NCBI GenBank assembly: GCA_008729055.1
Contig: SDUX01000008.1
Span: 2,046,001-2,110,000, forward strand
DNA length: 64,000 nt
Origin: Pyropia haitanensis
Taxonomy: Eukaryota; Rhodophyta; Bangiophyceae; Bangiales; Bangiaceae
Direction: 5' to 3'
Part shown: positions 33,819 to 45,757 of the stretch, piece after piece
Numbering within the stretch: position 1 is the first letter of the stretch
How the letters are laid out: each line of letters opens with the position of its first letter
Notes under the pieces: model-generated
Told to the model about the DNA's origin: nothing
Databases searched by the model: none
Seen by the model: only the letters and a program-made list of their open reading frames with translations
Made by a program: the position numbers and the translations under genes

Positions 33819-35629
33819 ATGGCACTATCAGACGACCCCGCCCTGCCGCGACCGTCCTCTTCGCCCTCGGCGCGAACCGCGCCGGTCGCCGCCCCCCCGC
33901 CCTCCCCGCCGCCGTCGCGGAGCGGTGCGGGGCGGTCCCGCCCCCCACCCCCCGCACCGGGCGGTCGGTACATGTCGCCGCCGCCGTCGCTGCCGCCCTC
34001 GATTCACCCGCCCGGCGCCAGGGGCGGAGGTGGTGGGGATGGGGGTGGCAGCGGCGGCGGCGGTGGGGGGGAGGGGCTTCGGGGTGGCGGTACCGGGGGC
34101 GCGCCCCCCACTTCTGGGCGGGGTGACAGCGACGCTGGCGGCGACGGCGGCGGTGCCGAGGGCCGTGACCCGCGGGCTGGTGGCGGCAGCGGCGGCGGGG
34201 GCGGCGATGACGCCGACCACCGGGACGGCGGTGGCGGTGGCGGCGGCGGCGGCGGCGGTGATGCTCGTGACCGTCGGGACAGCGAGGCAGACGGGGGGGC
34301 GGGTGGTGCGCCTGAAGAGGGGGGAGAAGGGGGGGGGGTGGCGGTGGTGCGCACCTCTTTTCAGGTGGGCGACACCGTGCTGGCCTACTACGGGCCGTTG
34401 CTGTACGAGGCCAATGTACGTTGACGCGGGGGGGTTGGGGGTGGAGGTGGGGGCAGAGGCCCGGGAACGGGTGTGATAAGGTGTCAACGACGCGCACGTA
34501 CCGTGGGCAGAGGCGTGGCCAGTGACACATGCGACGGCATGGTGTTGCAGATACGGTTGGGGATGCCGGGGGAGCAAGGTGTCGGGTGTGGGTGGTAGAG
34601 TCTGGAGTTGAGAGACACGTGCTGCCAAGCGCGGAGCCGTTTGCGGTGGGTCGACCTCATGGTGCCGCCGGCGTGAGGTATCGGTGATGCAGACGCGGAA
34701 GGTCTGACTGACCCTCTGTTGTTTTGTTTTTTCTTGTGTTCCCTGCTACGTTGGCTTTGGCCGGGACCTTGCCCACCTGATGCTTTCCTCGTTCCGTCAA
34801 CTCGATGTTCTCCCCGTACTTGGCGTTTGTTCCGTGCGCAGGTGCTGGAGGTGCTCTCGGGTGGCGCGCAGCTGCGTGTCCACTTTCAAGGGTGGCGCAA
34901 CTCATGGGATGGCGTGGTCGCCGCTGATGCGGTGCTGCCACACACCTCGTCCAACCTGATGCTCGCGCACGAGCTGGTCCGCGCCAACGTGCAACAGCAG
35001 CCCGGTGGCAGCGGCGGCGGCGGGGCCGGTGGCAGCGGGGACGCCGGCGGGCGGGACGCGACGGCGACAACGTCGGCGACTGGCGGTGGCGGCGGGGGCG
35101 GCCGCAAGCGAGGCGCTGTGGGTGGGTCGTTGGCCGACGCGCTCGCCCCTGAGGGGCGGGTGGCCAAGCGCGGGCGACCCGTGTCCGACGGGCGCGCCAG
35201 CGGGGACAGTGACGGCGGTGGGTCTGGGGACTACCCCGCGGGCGCCAACGGGTCGGGTGTGGGTGTGGGCGGCGGCGTCGGGGGGGGCGGTGCGGCTGGG
35301 GGCCGTGGTGGTGGCGGTCACGCCAACGGCGGTGCTCCGTTGCTGTCGGCGCCCTCGTGGGACCTGGCGGCGCTCTTCAAGCTCCCCGCCCAGCTCAAGC
35401 GGCAGCTGGTGGACGACTGGGAGTTTGTGACCAAGGACCACAAGCGGGTGCCGCTGCCGCGGGAGCCCAACGTGTGCTCGGTGCTCACGGGCTGGCTGTC
35501 GGAAAGCGCGGGAGGCGGGGCGGGCGCGGGCGGCGGCGGGCTGTGGGGTGGCGGCGGCGCGGGGAGTGGCAGCGGCAGCGGCGGTGGCGGTGGTGGGGGT
35601 GGGGGTGGCGGCGGCGGGGGCGGCCAAGC

Positions 35630-35660
<31 letters not shown>

Positions 35661-36422
35661 AGCGGCAGCGGCGGCGGCGGCAGCTGCGGCCCTGGTGCCG
35701 GCGCCGACCGCACCTCCCGTGACGTGGCCGAGGGCCTCCGCGAGTACTTTGACGCCGCCCTCCCCACCGTCCTCCTCTACCGGGTGGAGCGCCCGCAATA
35801 CAATGCCGTGATGGCGGCGGGCGGCCGCGGCGGCGGCCGCATGCGGCCGTCCAAGGTGTATGGCGCGGAGCACCTGCTGCGGCTGCTTGTCAAGCTGCCC
35901 GACCTCCTCGCCGCGGAAGAGGTGGAGCCGTCGGTCCTCCGCGCTATTGCCGACCGCGTCAACGACATTGCACGGTTCATGCAGAAGAACGCGCGGCTGC
36001 TGTTTTGTCTCGACTATGAGGCTGTCGAGGGGGGGGTGGGGGGGCCGGGGGGGGCCAGGGCGTCGGCGCTGGCGCCGCCCCCAGCCCCCACCTCGGCGCT
36101 GTCGGGGGGCGGGGAGGGGGGGGGGGGGACCGCATGTAACCGACGCGAGAGGCGGGGTGTGAACGGCAGCCGGGTGCGGGCGACGCAGGACGGGGACTGT
36201 GGCCCGTCATGGCGTGTTGTGTGGCGGCATCCGTCGGACGCCGCCCCCGTCGGTGGGTGGTGGCGACGTCTCCCTGTCGCGCACGGTCTGGGTCGGGGGC
36301 GGGGACCCGGTGGCCCGCCCCGGTGGGTGGTGGGGCGGGTGGCCCGCCGCCGCCGACAGCGATTGCACGATGGCAATGACCGTGCGGGCGCCGCGGGCGA
36401 CGGCGTGGCGCCCCTTGTATAG
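33819..36422 (+). CDS. MRG15/EAF3-like chromodomain-MRG protein (one intron)
   Basis: MRG proteins read H3K36 methylation through a chromodomain and scaffold NuA4-type acetyltransferase and Sin3 deacetylase complexes through the MRG domain. Exon 1 is 33819-34415. The intron 34416-34841 (GTACGT...GCGCAG) splits the chromodomain exactly between codons, joining VGDTVLAYYGPLLYEAN to VLEVLSGGAQLRVHFQGWRN then SWDGVVAADAVLP. A ~175-residue Ser/Pro/Gly N-terminal extension precedes the chromodomain. The MRG domain begins WDLAALFKLPAQLKRQLVDD (about residue 372) and ends RFMQKNARLLFCLDYEAVE (about 595). A ~60-residue Gly/Ser insertion (35511-35690) sits inside it after GWLSESAGG. The frame stays open to TAG 36420-36422, but residues after ~600 lie beyond the usual family end and follow G runs, so the true stop may be earlier (e.g. 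about 36162). The family call is firm. Confidence 0.88.
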
Positions 36423-37081
36423 ACCATACCATGGGTTCGTTGCTCGCCGTTGCGCCTCCTTCCCTCTGTCCCCCTCTTTTCTTTCCCACGCGCCGCGGAC
36501 GGCCCGCCGCGTCGGCGGCGGCCGCCGTCGCTGCTGCCGCCGCCGCCGCCGCCGCCGCCGTTGCCTCCGCGTCCGCCGCCGTCGCCGCCGTCGGCACCTT
36601 GCTGGCCGCCCACCACGACCAGCGGCGCGGTGGCAGCGGCGGCGGCCGCCGTCGTACCTCCCGCCGCGGCCGCCGCCGCGGCGGCTGGCAGCCCGCCCGC
36701 GTCGCCTGCCTCCCCCGCTGGCCGCCCGCCACGCCGCCCGCCCGTCGGCCCCGTCCGCCCGCCGTCCCGGGCGGCTCCCGCGATCCCGCCCCGCACGCCC
36801 CTGCCACGTGCAACGCACGCCGCCCGTGCGCACCATTCCCGCTTCCGTCCTGCGGGACTTGGCCGCGGGTGGCCGACCCGCCGCTTGTACTCGTGGTGCC
36901 CCCCACGTGGCTCCATCGGTGCGGCAGCGGGAACAATAAAAAAAAGGGGAGAAAAACAAAAAAATAGCGTCCACGGTGGTGGCCATCGAATTCGAGCGCC
37001 ACGCACCGGCGGCGGCCGGCGTACGCACCGCGGGGTGTGGGTTTGCGCGCGCGGCGGCGGCGGCGCGGCAGCTGCCCCCCT
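36423..37081. other. Spacer downstream of the MRG gene
   Basis: This GC-rich sequence has open frames in several registers. The plus-strand frames starting near 36431 and 36450 are Ala/Arg/Pro-rich and unrecognised. An A-rich stretch at 36937-36965 may mark a polyadenylation region. No supported gene. Confidence 0.35.
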
Positions 37082-38216
37082 GCGCAGTGGGCTTTAAACC
37101 GGGATCCATGTTGTCGGCTCTTCAAGCCGGAAGGGCTTGAACAAACCTTGATTTTCCTTGAAGTGGTCGCACGCGCCGCGGCGGCCGCCGCCCCAACTGA
37201 GTGGATTAGAGGCCGATCCTCACACTTAAAATGTTGACAAGTACGGTAAAGTATATTGAAGGGAGGTGATGGGTTCCCTACTAAGGAGCACTCAATTGGC
37301 TGTCAAGTTTCGGTAACTCTCCATCACAGTCCTCGCGGGGATCACGAAGGCCATCCCTGAGCGGCCGACAATCCCTCTCCACGGCCCAGCTGATGACGCC
37401 GGACGAAGCGCATCGGAAGACACAAACAGGCCCGTCTACAATCTTCATCCGCACCGCGTGCTTCGGTGACACCACCAGCCACACGAACTGCCACTGCCGC
37501 CGACGTCCACGTTCCCGCCCTCCCGTCCCCCCTGCCGCCCGCCGGCTCTAGTCCGCATCGGGCCGCGACGGCGGCCGCGGCGGCGGCCGTGGCCGCGGCT
37601 GGTTTTGGCCTCTGTCGTCTATTACTGCCGCGAGTCTCGGCGCAAGTGCTTCGGGTGCCTGTCAGTGTCGTCGGAGAGAAGCAAGCCGACGGTTGGGAGC
37701 GTACTGTACCGCGTAATTGAAAAAAAACTCTCAGGAAGATCAGGCCGCCGAGATACGGCGTGCGCCTCACGTGATCAACTCCGGCGAGCTGCATAAATGC
37801 CGGGATACAATCCCAGAAACATGGGACTTTTCAGGTGAAACGGGGGCTACAAGCTCTTGTCGATGCTGTACTTCTATTAGGAGAGCGTGATCACGCTTAA
37901 TACGGCGCGAGAGCTGTGTGCATTAGCACTTGAAGAAAGCTTGATAAACCGTGAATAATTGGTCAAGACCTGGGTGGACATCATCGTTCAGTACATCACT
38001 GTGTAGCCCGCACTGAGACGCACCTTGTGGTGTATCGCAACCTCATGTCCGAGCAGGTGTTCATAATGACTTCAAGGTTGATCACGTTTTCTTCAAGAAA
38101 TCGGCCTTTACGGGGTCTCTAGGGCACTTCATGATCGCCCTGGATCGTGATTTCTGCAAGGTTCTGCTTTTGAAAAGCGCTTGAAGAGGATCCCGCAACA
38201 AAGCCCACTGCGCTGC
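37082..38216. mobile_element. TIR element copy 2, non-autonomous, inverted relative to copy 1
   Basis: The ends are inverted repeats: the left end GCGCAGTGGGCTTT...CGGGATCC...TCTTCAAGC and, on the reverse complement of the right end, GCGCAGTGGGCTTTGTTGCG followed by GGATCCTCTTCAAGC. Read on the minus strand it shares several interior blocks with the copy at 20813-22035: the GCAGAACCTTGCAGAA block, CCCCGTAAAGGC, and TTCAAGGAAAATCAA...TTCAAGCC near the far end. It is about 1.13 kb, AT-rich inside GC-rich flanks, and has no transposase-like frame. It is best read as a MITE-like DNA transposon of the same family. No target-site duplication could be assigned. Confidence 0.7.
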
Positions 38217-39450
38217 GCTTCGCCCCCTCCCCCCCCTTCCCCCCCCCCCTGCCGCCGAGCCGCCCCCGCCGCGCCTCGTCCCCCCCACGGCGGCCGCTGC
38301 GCACGGCCGTGCCGCCCCACCGGCCGCCGCCCTATCCACCGCCGCCGCCCGGCGGTGCGTCGGCGCGCCGCGACCGCGCCGCGGCCGCCGCGGCCGGTGG
38401 TATCCCGCCCCCCCCGGCGGTGGCGTGCCACCCCGCCGCGCGTCGCCGCGCGTCGCCGCCGCCGCCACCCGCTGCCGCCGCCGCCGCCCTTGTCGCCGCG
38501 CCGCCCACGGCAGCAGCGGCGGCGGCGGGCGGCCGCGGCGGCGGCGGCGGGCGGCGGCGGCGGCGGCGGGCGGCGGCGGCGGCGGCGGGCGGCGGCCGCG
38601 CGCGGCGGCGGCGGCGGCGGTGGATTCGACCGCCGCCGCCGCCGGCGGTTGCTGCCGGCGGCGGGTGCACCCGCGTTTGGTGGGGTGCCGCCGGGGGCGA
38701 CGGCGCGCGCGGTCGTCATTCCCCGCGGCCATCCCCCTCCCCCGGCGCTCCGTGCGGGAATCCCACCACCCCCCCCCCCGCCCAGCCCCCCCCTCCCACG
38801 TCATCACGGCCATGCCACGACAGACGGGTACGGGGTAAAGGGGCGGCGGCGCGCCGCCGCTGGCGTCACCGTGGCGGTGGGCGCCGCCGCCAATGGGCGG
38901 CGGCGGCCGCCCACCGCGCGGCGGGCGGCGGCCACGCCATGGGCGCACGCCACCCGGCGGGCGCCCGCCGCCCGCCGTCGCCGCCCGCCGTGGCCGGCGG
39001 CGGCGGGCCGCCGCGGCGGCGTGCCGCCCGCCCGGTGCGGATGGCCCGCTGCTGCTGGTGGGGGTGTGGAGGGGGGGGGGGGTGGACGGAGACCCGCCGC
39101 CCGCCGCCACGGTGGCCGCCCACACCCGACGCGCTTGGAGGGGGCGGCCGCCCACCGCCGGCAGCGGCGCGCGCGTGGCGGGCAAGAGGTGGGGGGGGGG
39201 GGGGGGGGGCGACGCGGGTGCCGGGTGCCGGTACAAGAGGCACCGGAGGGCGGCCGCGAGCGTCGACGGCCGCGGCGGGGCGGCCGTCGCGGGCGCCCAT
39301 GCCGCCGTGTCTCCCCCTCTCCCTGCCCTGGCTCGCGCCCACCGGCTGGCCGACCGTCCCCCCCGCCAGCCGACGCGCCCGCCTCGCGGTGGCGTCACTC
39401 CCCCCCCCCTCCCCCCCCTCCCACGCGGGTGACCACCGACCGCAGGCACC
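38217..39450. other. Spacer upstream of the FkbM-family gene
   Basis: This is 1.2 kb of extremely GC-rich sequence with GCC/GGC repeat blocks at 38500-38620. All six frames are largely open, a consequence of composition rather than coding. It should contain the promoter of the downstream gene; CGCAGGCACC directly precedes its ATG and resembles a splice acceptor or leader. No supported gene. Confidence 0.35.
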
Positions 39451-39501
39451 ATGCGCCCCTGCGGTGATGCCCGCCGCCGCCGTGGCGTGGCGCTGACCGC
39501 C

Positions 39502-39536
<35 letters not shown>

Positions 39537-40820
39537 GGCGGCGGCGGCTGCGGTGGTGGTGGTGGCGGCGGCGGTGGCGGCGCGGGCGGCGGCGGCCCCC
39601 CCCCCCCCCCCAGCGGGGTTCCGGGGGCGGCAACCCCCCCCCCCCCCCAAGCGGGTCGCCCCTCCCCCCCCTCCCCCCGCGGGCGGTGTACCCCCTCCCC
39701 CCCGACCGCCCCCGCTGGTGCGACGCGCTGCTCGCGGCGCCCGCCGCGGCGGGCAGCGGCGGCGGCTGCCGGCCGACCGGCGAGGCCAACTGTGGGGCGG
39801 CCGCGGCGCCCCGCTTCTACGGCCAGTTTGGGCAGGACGCGTGGGCGTACGCGCACCACTTTGCGGCGCTGGGCCGGCCGGGCGTGTTTTTGGACGTGGC
39901 CACCAACGACGCGGTGGATATTAGCAACACCTACGTGTTTGAGGTACGGTCGGAGCGCATGGGAGGGGGGGGGGGGGGGGGGGGGGAGGGGGGGGGCGCT
40001 GTCGTCGACGGTCCGCTGGGGACCAGGGGGGAAGGGGGAGGGAGGCTGCCTTGGTCGACCGCTGGCCGCCCAGCACGGACTCGTGGCGGGGCTCTTGGGG
40101 CAAAACTGTGGGGAGCGGCGTGTGACTGGCGCACCTGAGGTCGACAGCGGGCACTGATGGGTTGTTTGGTATGTCGGCTGCGACGCCTCTGCTGGTGGTC
40201 GTCTGGGTCTCCCTGTCTGGCCGCACGGCTGGGGCGCTGTGTCCCCATTGACGGTGTTCCCTCCCCTCTCCTCCTTCATCCCTTTCGCACCGCAGGCGTG
40301 TCTGGGCTGGACCGGCGTGTGCGTGGAGCCACTGGCGCGCTACCACGCGGGCATCTACGCACGCCGGCGGCGGTGCGAGCTGGTCCCCTTTTGCCTCGCG
40401 GAGGAGGCAAAGAGCGTCTCGTTCATCGAGGCGCAGGGCCTCAGCGGCATCGCGGCGACCAACAAGAACGTGAACGGGACGGCGTCGTGGCAGGCGGGTG
40501 TGGCCACCGCGCCGCGGCGTCCGCACGAGTGCACGACGGGGGCGGACGTGCTGTCGCGGTCGGGGCTGTCACGGGTCGACTGGATGAGCCTGGACGTGGA
40601 GGGTGGGGAGCTCGACGTCCTCCGCGGCATTGACTGGGCCGCCGTCACCATTGACGTGATTACGCTCGAGGCGGAGACGCCCGACGGGGGGGCGCTCGCC
40701 TTCCTCGTCGACCGCGGCTACAAGCCCATCTACTACAACCCAGAGCGCCCCGAGGAGGTGATGTGCATCCACCCCAACGTGACGCTCGGACAGCCAAACG
40801 GAGCCGCGGGGAGGCGATGA
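39451..40820 (+). CDS. FkbM-family (Methyltransf_21) methyltransferase, secretory-pathway type
   Basis: The ATG at 39451 gives MRPCGDARRRRGVALTAAAA then a hydrophobic Ala/Val stretch (VVVVAAAVAA), a likely type II signal anchor. A frame change in the C runs 39598-39680 leads into RPRWCDALLAAPAAAGSGGG and YGQFGQDAWAYAHHFAALG. Exon 1 ends at 39943; the intron is 39944-40295 (GTACGG...CCGCAG), phase 0. Across the junction reads FLDVATNDAVDISNTYVFE then ACLGWTGVCVEPLARYHAGI, the FkbM signature (DVGANDG...SNTY.FE..LGW.GVCVEP). Later come LVPFCLAEEAKSVSFIEAQG, GLSGIAA and DWMSLDVEGGELDVLRGIDW. TGA is at 40818-40820. Family members methylate sugars or small-molecule hydroxyls. The first motif has ATNDA where GANDG is usual. 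Glycan O-methylation in the Golgi is an inference from the anchor. Confidence 0.82.
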
Positions 40821-43800
40821 TGGGCATCCACCCGAGCGGGGACGCTGGGTCTGCGACAGCCGCGAGAGCACGTTGGGCGTCGACAGGGGAGCGTTTGAGG
40901 GCAGAGGGGTTGGGGAGAGGGAGGGAGGGGCGGGGGGGGGCGGGGCGGGTGGGCGCCAGACGCCAGGGCGCCAGCCTCCAAGGGTATTTTTGGTAGGCAG
41001 ACGACCCCCTCGACCTGCCGTGCGAGGGGGGGGGTTGGAGGCCGGCCCTGAATCATGAACACGTGCCTCCTGGGGTTGGGAAAATGTGTAACGTATTCGT
41101 CATAATTTAGGACACGTGAGTGATCGGGGCGCTGCGCCCGTGGCGTCCGCATTGGATGGGCCGGTGGCGGGCTGCGAGCACTTGCCCCGACGGTGCCAAC
41201 ACCCCAGAAGGGCACGACGAGGGCCAGGGGAAAGTCCCCTGATGCAGCAGGGGTCAGCTCTCCTTGTGTAGGGCGCGGCCGCATCTCCCCCTACCCTCGG
41301 CTTGGGTGGCGGAACTGAGTGGTCGGTCCGTAAGAGCTCTGTACAGTGACTGCCGGCCCGTCCCCGTCTTCCTTTCCCCTACTCCGCCCGCCAACCAGCT
41401 CAGGTGAAGGTGGGAGTCCTTAAAGAGGGCGAAAGCCTTTGGGACGCTTTGGAGGGTTCGGCGTTCGCGGGGATGACCCCGCTCGCTGCTCGCGAGGCCA
41501 TCGAAATGGCCCCTTCCCGGCGATTGGAGCTAGTGTTTCCGCTACCTGTGTGGTGGAGGCCGTTGGACGCCGCACGTGGAAGCTGGGGTGGGCGCGCACC
41601 AGTTGGCCCGCCGCGCTGAGGAGGGTAACCAATAGTTCTGGTGCAATGGGCGGGGCAGATGGCAGGCGCGGTGCGAGTGGCAGGAGCCGATACTCTCGGG
41701 ACGGTGGTGGGCGGGTATTGGGCGACAAGGCGGCGGGCGAGGAGCGTGGCCGGGGCCGTGGCGACCTAGAGACAGCACACGGAGGCGTCTCGCAGCAGAT
41801 ACTGTATCAAGATGGCAGAGAAAGCAGGGCGACGGTTCTCCACGAGGCGGAGCATGGGGAGAGGCAGTGGGAATCTTTTGCCTCCGGACCGCCATGTTGT
41901 GCCTCGCCGCGCCTCGCCCACCATGTCGTGCACATCGGTACTATGCGTCACGCTCTGGAGTGAGTGGCGCACGAGGCGCAATGAACAAGATGTCAGGAGC
42001 GGCAGGTGGGGGAATCTCGTCGACGCGGCCTGAGCGCAGCCGTACATCGCGGCGGCCCGTGACGGTTCAGAGACACGGGGTCCAGGTGGAGGTACAAGGG
42101 TGGGGGGGGGTAACTAACGTCAGTGACGGGTACAACCGTCAGTTCCAACTTTTTTTTGCAGTGGAGATACGCCGCTGAAGACGACGCGGGAAGGGTGTAT
42201 CCCCATGGACCTCGGCCCTAGTTGGGAGAGTGTCGGCCACTGCTGAGGGCAGGCGGACCGGCTGATGCGAGGCTGGCCGGAGCTGGTCCATGTAATTTCC
42301 AGCGGAGTGGGTGCGATGCAGACGATGAGCCCCGCCGTTTTCCTGAGCGCCGTTCGTTCTTGCCCGCCGAGTGGCGAGGGTGTCTCTTGTCCGCGCTGCA
42401 CCCGCTTTCTCCTGCGCCAGGTCATCGACCAGGGCGGCTCGGGGGGACTGCAGGCGGCCCAAGGGCCATCGACATTGCGCGATACCAGCAGTCGGCAAGC
42501 TTTCAACTCCTCAGCATCACCAATAGCGGAGCGAGTCTCACTGTGCCGTCAGTAGGGGGTTTTGAGGACCACCGCGCCATTCGAAGACTGATACCAGCAC
42601 GTACCAGCGAGGATGGGGTCTTGCGTGCGTGAACTGCCACAGTGACATGTCCCCCCAGCGTCCTGATCGGCTCCCATACCCGCCGCTTGCGACCGCTCCC
42701 CTCCCTAGCCTCCATGCTAAACTTCTTCTCTCAACCAGTGTCGCGAGAGGTGGAAACAAGAAGGTCACTGAGCATGTGCGACCTGTACGAAAGCACGACT
42801 CTGGACCATTGAGGGGGGCGAGAGTGGACCTGTCGCAACACTGTGCCCCATCACCCCGGAAACGACTAGTACAGTGAACAGCGCGCAACGAGATCCAGTA
42901 GGGGTCCATGGTGGTCGAGTCCTCTCATCAGGCCAGCCGCTGGTGCAACCCACTGCGTGCTTCCGGACGGGCCGTGAAAGCTTGTGAGGTCCACCGTGCA
43001 CACGCCAGAGCCGCTCTGATACAGTGCCCAACGTGCGTACAAAGCAATCCTCTCGCAACGGGCTATCCTCGTCGACAGCCCTGGCGTGGGGTACACGGAC
43101 AGATAGGAAATGAGGACGGTGACGACGTATCAAGCAATGCCCCCTGGGTAGCTTCCAGGTACGACAGACCAGTCTTACGGTGCCTCTCTCCGTCGAGGGC
43201 CCTGGCTCTGGGCCCTGCTAGACAGTCCCCTGCCCTTGTCCCAGCACAGACGAGCTGACGGCGGGAGAGCAATGTACGCTCGTGCGTGCACTCTCGCCTC
43301 CACGCGAGACCGTGACGCACGGGGGTCGCCGAGAGACGGCGGGCCACCCACTGAATTTCGTGGGTGGCCAAGCTTGAAATCCAGAACAGGTCTCATTTAC
43401 ACAGGCGTTGCCAATGATTGGGCCGGAACGCAGCACGGGGACGCACCGCCGAGTCGGGGCAGGCTCGGGCGTCTCTCGGGCGGGGTCCCCAGCGTTGGCC
43501 AATCTACGCGCCCGGCGAGCTCGTCCGTGCCCCCACTCGTGCATGGGAAGGGGTGCCGCCCGAACCCAGCATCCGCCCATAGGACAACGGGCACGTCATC
43601 GTGAGGGAGCGCCCCGGCCCCGCCGCGTCGTTTCAATTCCCGAGTGCGCGACCTCCGGGCAGTGACGCACCGGGATTACAGTCAGCAGCATCGGCGTACA
43701 GATTGGTGGCCTCCGCGCGAGAGCGTGTCCTGCTTTTGCTGTGGGATTTTTCCTGCACGCGCCTTTCGGCCGCGGTGCCTGGTGTCCGGTGAGTGTAACG

Positions 43801-45757
43801 CCCGGCGCGGGCCCAGCGCGCCTCAGACTGGTCCCCCCTTGCCATCCACCTGCCATAAGGTCTGATGACGAGGAAGAAAGAAAAGGTAGTCGTGCTGCGG
43901 GGCCCACGACGCCGGTCATCCTCGTAGCGTGAGACAAGCGACGCGATCTGCACGAGACGGCGGACGGGCCTCGCGTTGTGGTTGACGGTCTCGGCGGACG
44001 GCTTTTGCATAAACAAAGGTGGTGCGCGGGATGTCCCTGGATGGCCTGCCATGCCATGCGAGCCCGTATCCACTTTGTTGGGGGGTTGTGGCCAATCGGA
44101 CCCCGCGGCAGGGCTGACCGTGCACGGCGACTGGGTGCGGAGCCACTGGCGACCGCCGGCTCGACGCAGCTGCCGTTGTCCGCCGTCCCACCCCGGCCTA
44201 AAAATAAAGCGGACGTGCCGTTGCGGGCGTAGAATATGGTTGCGTTTGGCAAGACGATCGCCAAACGGGTCCACCCATCCCCCCCTCACAGCAAGGACAT
44301 CTGTTGAAAAGCCTCGCCGGGCGCGTGCAGTGCTTGGCGGCGTCGGTTGACCCATCCAAAGGGGGCGGCCCTGGGCAACTCCCCTGGTGCCAGGCACCAC
44401 GGTGGGGCTCGGTGACCTCCCCAGGAGATTTGCCTGGACCACACCCGCTGTGACACTTGATGGGTGTCAGGGACGTTCTGTATAGGCGTGGTCTTTCTCC
44501 TACAACCACGACGCGCGGCGACAGTCGCTGCGGACCACTCACGCCGCGGTGTGCCGCCAATGAGGTGCCTCCCACCGGTCTGTCCTTCTCGTCCTCCAGC
44601 GTCCTCTTTTTTCTACCTCTGGGGGGGAGAATTGCCACGGGTCCGAGTCCCAGCCCTCCCCATGGATACTCGCCGCCGCGCCCAGCCATGCGCCGCGCGC
44701 CCCCCGCGCGGCGCCGCCCAGCAAAGGTCCGACCGTCGGCGGCGGTACACGTTCCACTTCAAATTCTCGAGGCGGTGCGGCCGGCGGGCCCCGCCACTCC
44801 CCCACAACACCCTTGACGGTGACGAGGGGGGGACGACAGCGCGGCCGCGCCGCCGCGACGCGTCGTCGCGATGGTTGGATACACACGTCGCCGCGCGAAA
44901 AATGCCACGCCTCGGTGGCGAGCCAACAACGCGCGGTCGGCACCCCTGTCGGCGGCCATCCGCCGCCCGCGGCGAAGCCGAGCGCGCTGCTCGGGCGGGG
45001 CCTCAACCCCATCGTCGGCACTCGGTTGGTTGGGGGGGGGGCGGCGGGAGCTGCCACCCCCGCGCGGGCGGCCCCGCCCCGCGGCCCGTCCGCCCATAGA
45101 GAGCGGCACGGCGCCCCAAACCCGTGCGGTGGGCCCTCCCTCCGCCCGCTCTCTCTACTCGAGAACGTCCCGTGAACCCCAAGCCCGACCACCGCCTTCC
45201 CCCTCTCCTTCCCCTGCCGCGCATCGGCAGCGGCAGCGGGGACAGCGACGGGCGGCGAATCCCCCTTCCGTGAGGGGCGGAGGCACGCAGGGGGCAAAGG
45301 GCGGTGGGTGGAGCGGCGCCGCCGCTGCCGGGGAGGGGCGGCGGTTTGGGGTGAATCCGTACAGCTGTGGCGGGTCGGGACGGAGCGCCTGCCAGCCACC
45401 CGCCCGCCCCGCCACCCCATCGCCCGCCGGGCGGCACGGACCGCCGCTGCCACCCGCGGCGGCGGCGGCGGCGTGCCAGCCCGGGTGGGCGGTCCTCTTG
45501 ACGCGCCGGCCCCGCCGGCGACGGCTGGGCTCTTAGGGCGGACGTCGCGGCGCCGCTCGGCACGCCCCGCGTGCTCGGTACTCCCCGGCCGCCCGCAGGG
45601 GACGAGCGGCGCGGTCCCCAGCTCCCCTCCTCCTCCTCCCCTCTCTCTCGTCCGCAGTGCCTGCCGCACCATTTCCGTCCGTCCCGGCGCCGCGGGGGGG
45701 GCTGTCGCGGCGGCGGCGCCCTCCCCCTGCTACCCCCCTGACCGCGGCGGCCGGTCC
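40821..45757. other. 4.9 kb gene-poor region
   Basis: Between 40830 and about 44450 the base composition is moderate and only short frames on both strands occur. A T run followed by GCAG at 42152-42162 resembles a splice acceptor, but no flanking coding sequence supports one. From 44500 the DNA becomes GC-rich and frames are open by composition. No protein, RNA gene or repeat family is recognisable to me. Confidence 0.4.
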
